A stretch of 64,000 bases of DNA from Chitinophaga sp. Ak27 (lineage in GTDB: Bacteria > Bacteroidota > Bacteroidia > Chitinophagales > Chitinophagaceae), in the NCBI RefSeq assembly GCF_012726295.1, contig NZ_JABAOB010000001.1, forward strand, positions 1-64,000. The letters run 5' to 3'. The translations under genes were made by a program, and so were the position numbers. How positions within the stretch are numbered: position 1 is the stretch's first letter; each line of letters opens with the position of its first letter. The notes under the pieces are model-generated. The model ran no database searches. It had not been told where the DNA came from and saw nothing but the letters and a program-made list of their open reading frames with translations. Shown here in pieces: positions 29,258-37,823 of this stretch.

Positions 29258-30046
29258 GTGGATATCAAGGCATACATAGAAAGTGGAGTGATTGAAAGCT
29301 ATGTATTAGGCATGGCAGATGCAGAAGAAGTTGCTGAACTTCAGCGCCTTCGTCTCGAATATCCTGCAATTGCTGCTGCAATAAAGGAACGGGAACAATG
29401 GCTTCGTGAATTTTCAGAAGCTACCGGTCGCCCCGCGCCTGGCGCTCTTAAGGATCAGTTGCTGCAATCTCTCAATAAAGAATTTGCTGTTACATCCCAA
29501 CCTGTACATTTCATCAACCGCCGTTTAAAATTTATAGCTGCTGCATTACTGCTTGCCCTGTTCGCAAGTACCGCAGGGAATGTTTATCTCTATAAAAAAT
29601 ATACTAAAGCCACCGGTGATTTTATATCGCTTCAAAAAGACCAAATTCAAGTACTTGCGGAGAATCAGGCTTATCAGGCACGATTAATAACTTTCGATCA
29701 TGAACTGAAGGTTTTGTCTGAGCCAGGTGTGATCAAAATACCGCTGACTGGCGTTACAGGGAAGGAAGGTAGCCTTGCCACCGTATACTGGGATACAGAG
29801 AGCAAGGACGTATATCTGATGGTCAATAATCTTCCTCCCACACCATCCGGCAAACAATATCAACTGTGGGCACTGATAGATGGGAAACCGGTGGATGCCG
29901 GCATAATATCAAACTGCGCGTCTTTTCTCTGTCATCAGAAGCAGGTAACCGGCGCTCAGACATTTGCCATCACCCTTGAAAAGACGGGCGGAAGCCCAAC
30001 TCCAACGCTGGACCAAATGTTCGTAATCGGAAATGTGAAATCATAA
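29258..30046 (+). CDS. Membrane anti-sigma factor (RskA-like)
   Basis: The 262-residue protein starts with GTG, one base after the sigma stop codon. An N-terminal cytoplasmic anti-sigma domain (about 1-85, beginning DIKAYIESGVIESYVLG) is followed by one membrane helix (about 90-110, FIAAALLLALFASTAGNVYL) and a periplasmic RskA-type C-terminal domain (about 165-262), with the typical LPPTPSGKQYQLWAL and PVDAG motifs. It should hold the sigma factor inactive until an envelope signal arrives. A terminator follows at 30086. Confidence 0.92.
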   Translation: MDIKAYIESGVIESYVLGMADAEEVAELQRLRLEYPAIAAAIKEREQWLREFSEATGRPAPGALKDQLLQSLNKEFAVTSQPVHFINRRLKFIAAALLLALFASTAGNVYLYKKYTKATGDFISLQKDQIQVLAENQAYQARLITFDHELKVLSEPGVIKIPLTGVTGKEGSLATVYWDTESKDVYLMVNNLPPTPSGKQYQLWALIDGKPVDAGIISNCASFLCHQKQVTGAQTFAITLEKTGGSPTPTLDQMFVIGNVKS

Positions 30047-30085
30047 ATAGCTGGTAGTTGTTCACGTCAGCAGATTCAAATGCAG

Positions 30086-30108
30086 AAGCCGCCTCAATAA
30101 GGCGGCTT
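30086..30108 (+). terminator. Rho-independent terminator after the anti-sigma gene
   Basis: An 8-bp stem (AAGCCGCC with GGCGGCTT) with a seven-base loop is followed by TATTTTTT. It separates the sigma/anti-sigma pair from the ferritin-like genes, which therefore need their own promoter. Confidence 0.8.
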
Positions 30109-30265
30109 TATTTTTTAAAAAAATCAACCAACCAAACTTTTAGAGAAAACATCTCGTATCTCAGATGGCAACTGACTGGCATCAACGAAAACAAGTCAGC
30201 TGTAAGTATGCTTCCATGCAACCCAAAACTATTCTTGAATGATTATGTAACCTAACATCTGAATT

Positions 30266-30979
30266 ATGGACAACAAAAACACTCTTTTGCCGGCGCATGG
30301 CAATAACAGCCTTTCATTGCCCGAAATGCCGGGGCGGAGAAGATTTCTCTCTTACCTGGGGCTCGCCGCTACCTCCGCTACTGTGATTGCAGCATGCAGA
30401 AAAGACAAAGACGACAAAAATACCGTGCCGCCCGGTAGTATTGATCTTGGAGCTGGCGACATGGGGATACTTAATTGTGCATACGCACTGGAACAGTTGG
30501 AAGCGGCCTTCTACACGCAGGTAATTAGTAGCCCCTTCAGCGGAATGACTGCCAATGAGCAGTTGTTGCTGACAGATATACGTGATCATGAAATAGCGCA
30601 CCGTGAGTTTTTTAAGGCTGCCTTAGGAACAATGGCGATCAAAAGCCTTGAGGTAAATTTCTCTTCAGTAAATTTTGGAAGTCGCGACAGTGTACTTGCT
30701 ACCGCGAAGGCATTCGAAGATCTTGGCGTTTCAGCCTATAATGGGGCGGGGCAACTTATTAAAAACAGCAGCTACCTGCTGCTGGCAGGTAAGATTGTAT
30801 CCGTTGAAGCCCGTCACGCTGCGCTGATACGCGATCTTATCAGTAATGGTTCTTTTGCCGACAATACAGTCGTTAATTTGAATGGTCTCGACCTTTCCAG
30901 TAAACCTACCGATGTATTGGCGACAGCCAGTGTATTCCTTAAATCGAAACTCTACGCAGGTAATCTTCCAACATCCTGA
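30266..30979 (+). CDS. Ferritin-like exported protein 1
   Basis: The 237-residue protein of the ferritin-like PF13668 type has an N-terminal twin-arginine-like export signal (RRRFLSYLGLAATSATVIAAC) whose Cys could also be lipidated. The four-helix core (about 65-210) has the expected carboxylate/His pattern: ALEQLEAAFY, DHEIAHREFF, EDLGVSAYNGA and VEARHAAL. Members are linked to stress or desiccation responses, with no proven iron store role. A homologous gene follows 34 bases later, a usual pairing in Bacteroidota. Confidence 0.88.
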   Translation: MDNKNTLLPAHGNNSLSLPEMPGRRRFLSYLGLAATSATVIAACRKDKDDKNTVPPGSIDLGAGDMGILNCAYALEQLEAAFYTQVISSPFSGMTANEQLLLTDIRDHEIAHREFFKAALGTMAIKSLEVNFSSVNFGSRDSVLATAKAFEDLGVSAYNGAGQLIKNSSYLLLAGKIVSVEARHAALIRDLISNGSFADNTVVNLNGLDLSSKPTDVLATASVFLKSKLYAGNLPTS

Positions 30980-31013
30980 AGTCTCCAAACATTCATCCTG
31001 AAAAAAAGTAGTT

Positions 31014-31823
31014 ATGAATCTCGCAAATATTATATCGTCAATCGAAAAGATAGATCCGGAGTTGCATGATCGCCTTGATAGTAGACGAGGCGCAATGCAA
31101 CAATTCGCGAAAATAGGCGGCAAAATTGCTATGGCTGCGATACCTTTCGCATTGGGTAGTATGTTCAAAACGGCCTACGGACAATCTACCGGCGACGTAT
31201 CTTCCGTTCTAAATTATGCACTCACGCTTGAATACCTGGAAGCCGAGTTCTATACCAAAGGAGCTGCTTCAGGTGTTGTTCCCGCCGGTACTCCTGCTGT
31301 TGGAGCTATCAATACCATCAGGGACCACGAAAACGCCCACGTTGCGTTTTTGAAAACCACTCTTAACTCGCTCGGTGCAACGCCTGTATCAAAACCAACA
31401 TTCGACTTTACAGCAGGTGGGACCTTTGCCAATGTATTCACTAACTATGATACCTTCCTGGCGGTGGCCCAAACTTTTGAAGACACCGGAGTCAGGGCCT
31501 ATAAAGGCAGAGCGGGGGATCTGATTTCCAACCACGCAGTACTGACAGCTGCATTGCAAATCCATTCAGTTGAAGCAAGGCACGCCTCTCACATACGCCA
31601 GATGCGCAAGGCCAGAGGCGCCAACATTAAACCCTGGATAACCGGGAACGATACAGGCGGCATTGGCAGTGCAGTACAGGCCAGCTATAACGGCGAGGAA
31701 CTCACAACCCAGGCTGGGATAAACATACAGAACTTTGTGAACGCAAATGCTGCAAGCGAAAGTTTTGATGAACCGCTTACAGCCAACCAGGTGCTGGCCA
31801 TCGTAAAACCTTTTATCGTATAA
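31014..31823 (+). CDS. Ferritin-like protein 2
   Basis: The 269-residue second member of the ferritin-like pair has the same helix motifs as its upstream neighbour: TLEYLEAEFYTKGA, DHENAHVAFL, EDTGVRAYKG and VEARHASHIR. The N-terminus has a DRLDSRRGAMQQFAKIGGKIAMAA stretch resembling a weak Tat-type signal. It is larger, with a C-terminal tail of about 60 residues. It lies 34 bases after the first ferritin-like gene and 28 bases before a Trp-rich protein gene, so the three form one unit. Confidence 0.87.
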   Translation: MNLANIISSIEKIDPELHDRLDSRRGAMQQFAKIGGKIAMAAIPFALGSMFKTAYGQSTGDVSSVLNYALTLEYLEAEFYTKGAASGVVPAGTPAVGAINTIRDHENAHVAFLKTTLNSLGATPVSKPTFDFTAGGTFANVFTNYDTFLAVAQTFEDTGVRAYKGRAGDLISNHAVLTAALQIHSVEARHASHIRQMRKARGANIKPWITGNDTGGIGSAVQASYNGEELTTQAGINIQNFVNANAASESFDEPLTANQVLAIVKPFIV

Positions 31824-31851
31824 TTTCAAAACAAAATTTAAATACTAAAAC

Positions 31852-32265
31852 ATGAAAAAGATATTCAAATTGCTTAGTACAGCGATGGTAATGTTACTCA
31901 TTATCAGCAACGTGGACACGTCAATGGCCAATACCAACTTATCCCTCAGCATACACGCACCCGCGGTTGAATGGAAAAAATCAACCACTGGGACATGGCC
32001 TGGCATGAAGGATGGAAAAATATACTGGTATAAACTGGACAAAAATGCCAGTCTTTGGTGGAGTGCAGACGGAAAGAAATGGGCAGCGGTAAAGGATGGC
32101 CTGTGGGCAGACAAAGAGGGCAAATGGCTTAAAATTTATCAGGGCAAACTTGTCTGGAGTACAGATGGTAAACAATGGAGCGAAGTACCAGACTGGAAGT
32201 GGGAAGGTTCAGACGGTAAATGGTACAAGTTTGATGCTAAGTGGAGTCTTTGGGTGAATGAATAA
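31852..32265 (+). CDS. Trp-rich secreted protein
   Basis: The 137-residue protein has a signal peptide (about 1-25, ending near SMA). The mature part is built from about seven imperfect repeats of roughly 13-16 residues, each with a W-x-(S/A)-x-D/E-G-K-x-W pattern, such as LWWSADGKKWAAV and LVWSTDGKQWSEV. The repeats would form short beta hairpins with stacked tryptophans. I do not recognise the family. It is third in the ferritin-like operon and ends before a strong terminator, so it may be part of the same envelope stress output. Confidence 0.7.
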   Translation: MKKIFKLLSTAMVMLLIISNVDTSMANTNLSLSIHAPAVEWKKSTTGTWPGMKDGKIYWYKLDKNASLWWSADGKKWAAVKDGLWADKEGKWLKIYQGKLVWSTDGKQWSEVPDWKWEGSDGKWYKFDAKWSLWVNE

Positions 32266-32286
32266 TGCAGAGAACAGCCGTTAATA

Positions 32287-32323
32287 AAAAAAACCGCAAA
32301 GAAAACATTTCTTTGCGGTTTTT
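32287..32323 (+). terminator. Rho-independent terminator of the ferritin operon
   Basis: A long perfect stem of about 16 bp (AAAAACCGCAAAGAAA with its complement) closes a loop of a few bases and ends in a T-run. It lies about 20 bases after the Trp-rich gene. Confidence 0.85.
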
Positions 32324-32474
32324 AGTGCCCACTAGGGGAATATTATCGAACCAGTTCATGTTGATAATGAAACTTTTATCTAATGTTTTCAATTTATAAT
32401 TATCATGAAAATGTAATAGGACTATTACACAGATTTCAGCTGACTGGCTTAGAGTATAATTCAATAAAATCACA

Positions 32475-32950
32475 TTATTCTTTCTGCTTCCTCTTAAAAT
32501 TCAAATAATCATCTTCCTTCCTTAAGGCTTGAGGTGAAAAATTTTGCATTTCAAGTATCGCTGCCTTTCTTCTGGAATATATGCTGCCGCTTGTAAGGAC
32601 ACTCGCATTATCATGGCCAGTGCAGCCATTTAGATGCCCAATAGCTATCCTTTCTATTTTCGTGGTTACTTCGATAACATCTCTTTTATTATCAAATATC
32701 TCATCAGCTATGGAAAGTGCTACTTCAAGGGCTGCGGTGGATTTATCCGGCATTCAATACCTGGTTCATGTAATGCAATATCGTAATAATGTAGGATGTC
32801 GGAAGTGTCATCGTAATCTGAGAATCCTGCTAGAATATAGAGCAAAGGGGTATCACATCCTTCTCTCAAAGCCTGCAAAGCGGCGTTGGGTATAGATCGC
32901 AAGCTTTCGATATTTAATATGACTTTTAAGCATGTTGTCGGGAAGTCCAT
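32475..32950 (-). pseudogene. Frameshifted small hypothetical gene
   Basis: Two overlapping frames read as one protein of about 155 residues. The first part (32950 down to about 32750) reads from MDFPTTCLK to HEPGIE; the second continues as PDKSTAALEVALSIADEIFD and ends near 32475. The switch is near 32745-32755, where the two frames overlap. The joined product is helical and soluble with no known motif. Two coupled genes are the alternative, but the continuity of the text favours one broken gene. Confidence 0.5.
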
Positions 32951-33063
32951 TTTTATGTTTTAGAGCTGATTGTTAGAGCTTGAGCCTGAATTCAAGCGTA
33001 ATACGCAAGAAAATATTTCTGTATGAAAAAGAGAGGGTTGGGATAAGAATTGAGCAAAATTTA

Positions 33064-33143
33064 AAAGAGGTTGTCTCGCAAATTGAAGTGCCCCAAAAGT
33101 GTCTAACCTTTTGGGGCACTTCAATTTGCGAGACAGCCTCTTT
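33064..33143. repeat. 80-base near-perfect palindrome
   Basis: Two 36-base arms (33064-33099 and 33108-33143) are complementary except for one position, which forms a G-U pair in RNA. The loop is eight bases. The outer part reads AAAGAGGCTGTCTCGCAAA, like the GAGGCTGTCTC hairpin family at the ends of Bacteroidota transcription units and small insertion elements. It could be a bidirectional terminator or a small non-autonomous element. Confidence 0.85.
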
Positions 33144-33305
33144 CTTTACTAAGATTCCTCTTCCACGCACCAGGAGGCGGCGTACATGGGTCTGTACTTA
33201 TCATGTGGTGATAAAAAATTGTCGGATTAATTTGTATTTTAGTTTCCCTAATCAAAATCAGGTGTGAAACCCCTAACCTTTCATGCCGTTAACACTAATT
33301 TAAAT

Positions 33306-33878
33306 ATGAAAAGACACAACCTTATTTCCCCATTAGCCCTGCTGTCAGGGCTTTTTTTTGTTATGTTCATGATATCCTGCGGTAAAGATGGTGCCGTTGG
33401 TCCTGCCGGCGCAAATGGCCCCAAAGGCGATACTGGCCCCAAAGGTGATTCCGGCGTTGGCACTGTGTTCTATTCCGGATGGCTGGATGTGCCGTTTAAG
33501 CCGGATACCATACACCTTGCAGGTGGTAGAATTGATACGATAGGTTATTATGCCACTATCGACGCCCCTAAACTCACCAAAGAGCTGTTAAGCAGCGTAG
33601 ATGTAAAAGTATACATCAACTCCAACGATATAAGTGATCCTGTCATTTATTCGTTGCCTTATACTGCTCAATCAGGTCTTAGAATCGATGTATCGGCTTA
33701 CACACAGAAGATTGAATTGTATGCCAATGCGGATGTGGGTACGCGGTCTGTCAATGGCAAGAAGTATCAACAATACCGTTACATGATCATACCCGGCAAT
33801 GCGCAGGCAAGATCGGCTGCTCCGGTAAACTGGTCCAATTATGCTGCTGTAAAAGCATATCTCGGATTAAAAGATTAA
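33306..33878 (+). CDS. Collagen-like lipoprotein
   Basis: The 190-residue predicted lipoprotein has a signal peptide with a lipobox ending MISC (Cys at about residue 25 from the ATG at 33306), followed by a short Gly-X-Y collagen-like segment (about seven triplets: GPAGANGPKGDTGPKGDSG). The remaining 140 residues form a beta-rich domain with no named family. Similar collagen-stub lipoproteins are frequent in Bacteroidota. I prefer the ATG at 33306 over the upstream one at 33264 because the signal peptide begins there. It is the only intact gene in the decayed island. Confidence 0.75.
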   Translation: MKRHNLISPLALLSGLFFVMFMISCGKDGAVGPAGANGPKGDTGPKGDSGVGTVFYSGWLDVPFKPDTIHLAGGRIDTIGYYATIDAPKLTKELLSSVDVKVYINSNDISDPVIYSLPYTAQSGLRIDVSAYTQKIELYANADVGTRSVNGKKYQQYRYMIIPGNAQARSAAPVNWSNYAAVKAYLGLKD

Positions 33879-33882
33879 AAAA

Positions 33883-33922
33883 AGAAGAGAGCGTCTCAGT
33901 TATTTTTGAGACGCCCTCTTCT
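33883..33922 (+). terminator. Terminator after the collagen-like gene
   Basis: A 16-bp stem with one mismatch (33883-33898 with 33907-33922) and an eight-base T-rich loop. The core GCGTCTCA/TGAGACGC resembles the GTCTC palindrome at 33064, suggesting a shared origin. Confidence 0.65.
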
Positions 33923-33955
33923 GCATTTAGTTTGATAAATTCAGGAAGTAAGGCA

Positions 33956-34777
33956 TTAGTTCAGGACTAGGTGATTAATAGTTACCGTCTGATCTTTGGG
34001 TCTATGTCTTTTATATGTTTTTCTAACTTGATCAGTGGTAGTATGTCCCATTAAGTAGGCTACAGTTGCATCGTCCACATTATTATCCTGTAACAAAATA
34101 GAGAAGCTCAACCGAGCACATGACCAGGTAATAAGCTTATCAATGCCAGTATCTGCCATCCATTTCTTTAGTATTCTATTGCACCCATTAATAAATCAGC
34201 GTCAACATGCCTAAGGCCTGTATAGCAGCATAGAATAAAGGCTTCTTTTACTTCTTCATTTATACAAGGTGTTTGTAGGAGCGGAATGTATTCCTCAGCT
34301 TCCAGATTTTCTCTTCGCTTCTTGCTTGGATTAGATTTAGCGTTGACATATTCCGTTGGATTCACTTTGTAGTAACCATCATTTGTCGCCGCCTTTAAAA
34401 CTCATTTAAATCTGGAGTAGTAGTTCAATGGCGTTTCTCCGGTAAAATTGTCCAATAGGTATTGTCGGAAGCATTTACAGAAGTTCTCGCTGATGTCAAT
34501 TGGTGCAATAAAATCAGCCTTAATGAAATTCCTGAATTGTTTAAGGCTATTGGTTAAGCGGCGGTTCCCTTTACGTGTGTTGACCGTTACGTATTCTTCA
34601 TAGTATTCCAAAAAGTTGGCTTTAAACTTATGAGAAGGAATAAAAGCACTGCCAATTGCTTGCTGCTCGATGGCTAGCTGGCTTTTTTTTAATTTCTATA
34701 AGTGATAGTGCTTGTTTGTTGTGATTCTTTTCTATGATTTTATCTCCTTTCTTACTTAATCTTTGCAGCATGTTCAT
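33956..34777 (-). pseudogene. Broken tyrosine recombinase (integrase)
   Basis: Fragments of one integrase of the Bacteroidota type lie in order. They are an N-terminal part (34777-34681), a SAM-like core-binding part (to 34405, with EYVTVNTRKGNRRLTNSLKQF), a catalytic part with TGLR (34365-34190) and a C-terminal part (34180-33956) with ITWSCARLSF and LMGHTTTDQVRKTY. Breaks are a frameshift in the T-run near 34681, an in-frame stop at 34402 and a deletion with frameshift near 34165-34195 that removes about 60 residues between the two catalytic arginines. The usual HxxR His is Ser. It is inactive. Confidence 0.85.
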
Positions 34778-35084
34778 AATTGACACTTGAAAGAATTAAA
34801 AAAGGCCTGTAAGTCAATTACTTACAAGCCTATTACATGCACCGGAGTGTACTTTTCTCGAACCAAAGGTTACTTCCGGATAATACGCAATTCAAGGTCA
34901 GTTATTAGTCCAGGGGATTTATTATTCTTTTTCACCAGCTAGAAAGGGATCTTTTGAAATTTACTTGCTGATGAAAAGAGAGTATTATTAACTGGTCATT
35001 GCCTGGTTGCCAGCTATGTTTTGGTAAAACCCAAACGATCAATTTCATCATGCTCCTGCATTTGAAATATAATTGACCAAGCTA
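34778..35084. other. Non-coding island remnant
   Basis: Between the integrase and nuclease pseudogenes I see no frame with recognisable protein content and no strong hairpin. Confidence 0.5.
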
Positions 35085-35968
35085 TTACTCCAGCACCTTC
35101 TTCCGTTCAATCCTTTCTTTAGCTTCAATGAAGAGATGATGTATTTTTTTCTCCAGTTCTTTTTTAGGAGGTAGTTCTGTCCAATATTCCGCTACCATGA
35201 TCCCATCCTTATGCATTTCCAGCAATTCTACTTGTTCTCGTCTGCTTTCGGCACATAAGATTAAACCAATCGGAGATTGCTCTCCTGCTTGTTTTTCGTA
35301 TTTATCCAACCACTTTAAATATCATTCCATTTGTCCCTTATGCTGGGCTTCGAACTTTCCCAGTTTCAGCTCAACAGCTACCAGACGTTTTAAATTTCGG
35401 TGGTAAAACAATAGGTCTAAATAAAAATCTTCGCCATCAATAATCATCCTTTTCTGACGCTCTATAAAGGCAAACCCTTTGCCCAGCTCCAATATGAAAG
35501 CTTCTAGTTCCCGAAGTATTGCTTCTTCGAGATCCTTTTCCATATATGTGTTTTGTAATCCGTCTGATCAACGGCTAGTTGTGCATAGAAAAGCCTTGCT
35601 TCCTGGTGCTTCAACGGTAGTAATTCCACAAAATGCGACCAGCTTAGCTGTCGTGACAATGGTTGGATTGTCTCCAGATCTGTGAATTGCTCAGCAAATT
35701 GAAGCATTCTTCTTAAATTTCTTATCTCAAAGTTTCTTCCATAGTGGCTTTTTAATTGTGTCGACAGTGTCGACACAATCTGCTTAGCATACTCCGCCCG
35801 CTTATTTTTAAGGATTTCATCATTAATGCGTTGGCCAATCCGCCAGAAAAGTAGCGTAAGAGTACTGTTAGCATATGAAAATACTTGCTGTTGACTTTGC
35901 TCGATAAGCTCGGAAAGCTCGATGAATAAAGATTGATCGATTAACGTTACACTTTTCTTTTTTGCCAT
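35085..35968 (-). pseudogene. Broken DUF1016 (YhcG-type) nuclease gene
   Basis: Three pieces match consecutive parts of a DUF1016 protein. The N-terminal helical domain (35968-35560) has YAKQIVSTLSTQL, NLRRMLQFAEQF and LSRQLSWSHFVELLPL. The start of the PD-(D/E)XK nuclease domain (to 35322) has DLLFYHRNLKRLVAVELK. The C-terminal part (35309-35085) has SPIGLILCAE. A deletion with frameshift lies near 35555-35575, and an in-frame stop at 35322 replaces a residue in the KGQME-x-YLKWLDKYEKQ stretch. The nuclease residues remain readable, but no full protein can be made. Confidence 0.85.
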
Positions 35969-35989
35969 TGTACTTATTCTTATCAGCAA

Positions 35990-36232
35990 TCCAATATAGA
36001 GGAATGCAGTTTTTTCAGGTTAAATGAATGACCTGAAAGTTAAATACCCAAAGAATAGTATGCGTTAATTGAAAGTTAATGCAGTGAGAGAATAACTCAA
36101 TTTTAAAAGAATATATGGTTCGATTTTCCCGGAAAAACTCACTTTTTACGGAAGCCATTATCGAACCGCCCGCCTCAACGAAGCTGTGAGGCTAATATAC
36201 GCGCTGGACGCGGGTTTAGATAAAAATAAAAA
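35990..36232. other. Non-coding stretch before tRNA-Leu
   Basis: No gene is visible between the DUF1016 pseudogene and the tRNA terminator. It ends with an A-rich tract (36219-36232) that forms the T-run of the tRNA terminator on the minus strand. Confidence 0.5.
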
Positions 36233-36264
36233 TGGACAAACCAAGAGTAATCTCGATTTGTCCA
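36233..36264 (-). terminator. Terminator of tRNA-Leu
   Basis: TGGACAAA (36233-36240) pairs with TTTGTCCA (36257-36264). On the minus strand the hairpin is followed by TTTTTATTTTTA, a good rho-independent terminator placed just after the tRNA. Confidence 0.75.
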
Positions 36265-36270
36265 CTTTAG

Positions 36271-36354
36271 TGCCCAGAACTGGATTCGAACCAGCACACC
36301 CTTGCGGGCGCTGCGACCTGAACACAGTGCGTCTACCAATTTCGCCATCTGGGC
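36271..36354 (-). tRNA. tRNA-Leu (anticodon CAG)
   Basis: An 84-base cloverleaf on the minus strand. The acceptor is GCCCAGA with TCTGGGC and discriminator A. The D arm has GGTAGACGC. The anticodon stem CTGTG/CGCAG encloses the loop TTCAGGT, so the anticodon is CAG (complement at 36318-36320). A long variable arm is typical of Leu, and the T arm has GGTTCGAATCC. The 3' CCA is not encoded. The promoter at 36378-36408 matches the Bacteroidota consensus well. Confidence 0.95.
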
Positions 36355-36377
36355 AACTGATATTGTGTCAGGGGTTG

Positions 36378-36408
36378 CAAAGATAAGCAGCGATTTCTTT
36401 TTTCCAAA
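36378..36408 (-). promoter_or_regulatory. Promoter of tRNA-Leu
   Basis: On the minus strand TTTG (36405-36408) and TATCTTTG (36378-36385) are separated by exactly 19 bases. This fits the Bacteroidota housekeeping promoter (TTTG-N19-TAnnTTTG) and is the best example in the window. Confidence 0.8.
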
Positions 36409-36486
36409 AATTTCCGGTGAAATATTTTCTCAGTTATATATGCCATAAACAATCTATGCCAGGAGTTGTTAATCCAGGTAACAACT

Positions 36487-37770
36487 ATGCTGATTATGAT
36501 TTCTATCCTCATCATTGTCCTTCTCATTGCACTCAATTTCTATTTCTCTATTGCGGAGATCGGGCTGATATCCGTAGATAAGACCACCCTGCAACAACAG
36601 GCTGATAGCGGCAACGCCAGGGCTGCCAGCGTGCTTAAGCTGGTGAAAGATCCCGATGAATACCTCAGCGCGGTACAGGTAGGTATAACGTTGGTGGGTA
36701 TACTGGAAGGTCTCTATGGAGGCGACCTCATGGCCGCCTGGCTGGAGCCCGTTTTCAGGGGCTGGGGCATGCATAGGGCGGTGGCTCATCTTACGGCGCT
36801 CATCACCGGCGTGGGAACGATTACTTACCTCACTATTGTGATAGGTGAGCTCATCCCCAAAACCCTGGCACTGGTTAACCCTACGAAAGTATCTTATCTC
36901 ATTACACCCTCTATGATATTCTTCTCCCGCGTAACCTGGCCTTTTATTAAACTACTCACTGCCAGTACCAAGTCCATACTGGGCCTGTTTAATATTAATG
37001 CTATCCACGAGGAAAAACTAACGGAGAATGACCTCCGTGGCATGCTCATCGTAGCCTATAAACAGGGACTGATCGACAAAGGCGAATTTACCCTGCATAA
37101 AAATCTCTTCTCTGCTTATGACCTTACCGCAGAAAACATCATGACACCCGCCAGCATGATTACGTATATCAACGACCGTATGAACCGGGACGAAATAACG
37201 GAAACGATCAAACGTAGCATTCATCGCACCTTTCCGGTAGCCAGCGAAAGAGAAGTGTTAGGCGCGCTGGGTGCGAAAGAATTCTTCCTGTACCCCGAGA
37301 AACCGTTGCCGGAGCTGATGGCACCTGTCTCTTTCCTGGCGATCAACCAAGCGGTATATGATATTTTTCAGCAACTGCGCCGCGAAAACACAAACATGGG
37401 CGTAGTGATCAACGAATACGGCGAATGTGAAGGCGTCATTTCCTACCATGATATTGTATCCGGCCTGCTGGGCGGCAGCCTCCCCGGTTATAACGCCCGG
37501 GAACGATATCTCGTACAACAACCCGATAAAAGCTGGCTCACATATGGTTACACGAGGTTAAGCTACATCCGAGAAACCCTCAACTTCGAATGGCTGCGGG
37601 AATATGAAAAAGAAGATATCACCATAGCGGGCCTCCTTATCGATAAACTGGCACATATTCCGGCTCCCGGCGAAAAAGTGCTGTTGAACCAGGTAAGCTT
37701 CGAAGTTAAAAAAATGGATCACCACCGGATAGATGAAGTCATCATCCGTACGCAAACGCTTGCGCAATAA
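36487..37770 (+). CDS. CNNM/CorC-type membrane protein (DUF21-CBS-CorC_HlyC)
   Basis: About 427 residues. The N-terminal DUF21/CNNM membrane domain (about 1-190) has three or four helices and the motifs FYFSIAEIGLISV, LVGILEGLYGG and GELIPKTLAL. A pair of CBS domains follows (about 205-330; first ENIMTPASMITYIN), then a C-terminal CorC_HlyC domain (about 345-427, with TIAGLLIDKLAHIPAPGE). Homologues are linked to magnesium or cobalt export and are often annotated as hemolysin. The frame opens at 36466, but the hydrophobic start fits the ATG at 36487 better. It is transcribed divergently from tRNA-Leu. Confidence 0.9.
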   Translation: MLIMISILIIVLLIALNFYFSIAEIGLISVDKTTLQQQADSGNARAASVLKLVKDPDEYLSAVQVGITLVGILEGLYGGDLMAAWLEPVFRGWGMHRAVAHLTALITGVGTITYLTIVIGELIPKTLALVNPTKVSYLITPSMIFFSRVTWPFIKLLTASTKSILGLFNINAIHEEKLTENDLRGMLIVAYKQGLIDKGEFTLHKNLFSAYDLTAENIMTPASMITYINDRMNRDEITETIKRSIHRTFPVASEREVLGALGAKEFFLYPEKPLPELMAPVSFLAINQAVYDIFQQLRRENTNMGVVINEYGECEGVISYHDIVSGLLGGSLPGYNARERYLVQQPDKSWLTYGYTRLSYIRETLNFEWLREYEKEDITIAGLLIDKLAHIPAPGEKVLLNQVSFEVKKMDHHRIDEVIIRTQTLAQ

Positions 37771-37823
37771 AATCGTAGTATTTTCGCCACCCGCAGCTTA
37801 TCTTGACGCAAAAACACGTTATA

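Larger units (their letters stand above)
32321..36271. mobile_element. Decayed genomic island next to tRNA-Leu
   Basis: About 4 kb is bounded on the right by the 3' end of tRNA-Leu(CAG) and on the left by a partial copy of that end. Both ends share the 11 bases TTTAGTGCCCA, and a little further in TCGAACCAG. Inside are a broken tyrosine recombinase, a broken DUF1016 nuclease and a frameshifted small gene, with one intact lipoprotein gene. The pattern is that of an element inserted at a tRNA gene and since decayed. The left repeat is imperfect, so the border is tentative. Confidence 0.4.

Noticed and set aside
34846..34864. TCGAACC-like stretch that could be another tRNA-end copy
   Set aside because: Shares only the TCGAACCA core with tRNA-Leu; not enough to call an attachment site.
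36150..36170. TTATCGAACC stretch just left of tRNA-Leu
   Set aside because: Short match to the T-loop only, no acceptor-stem sequence beside it.
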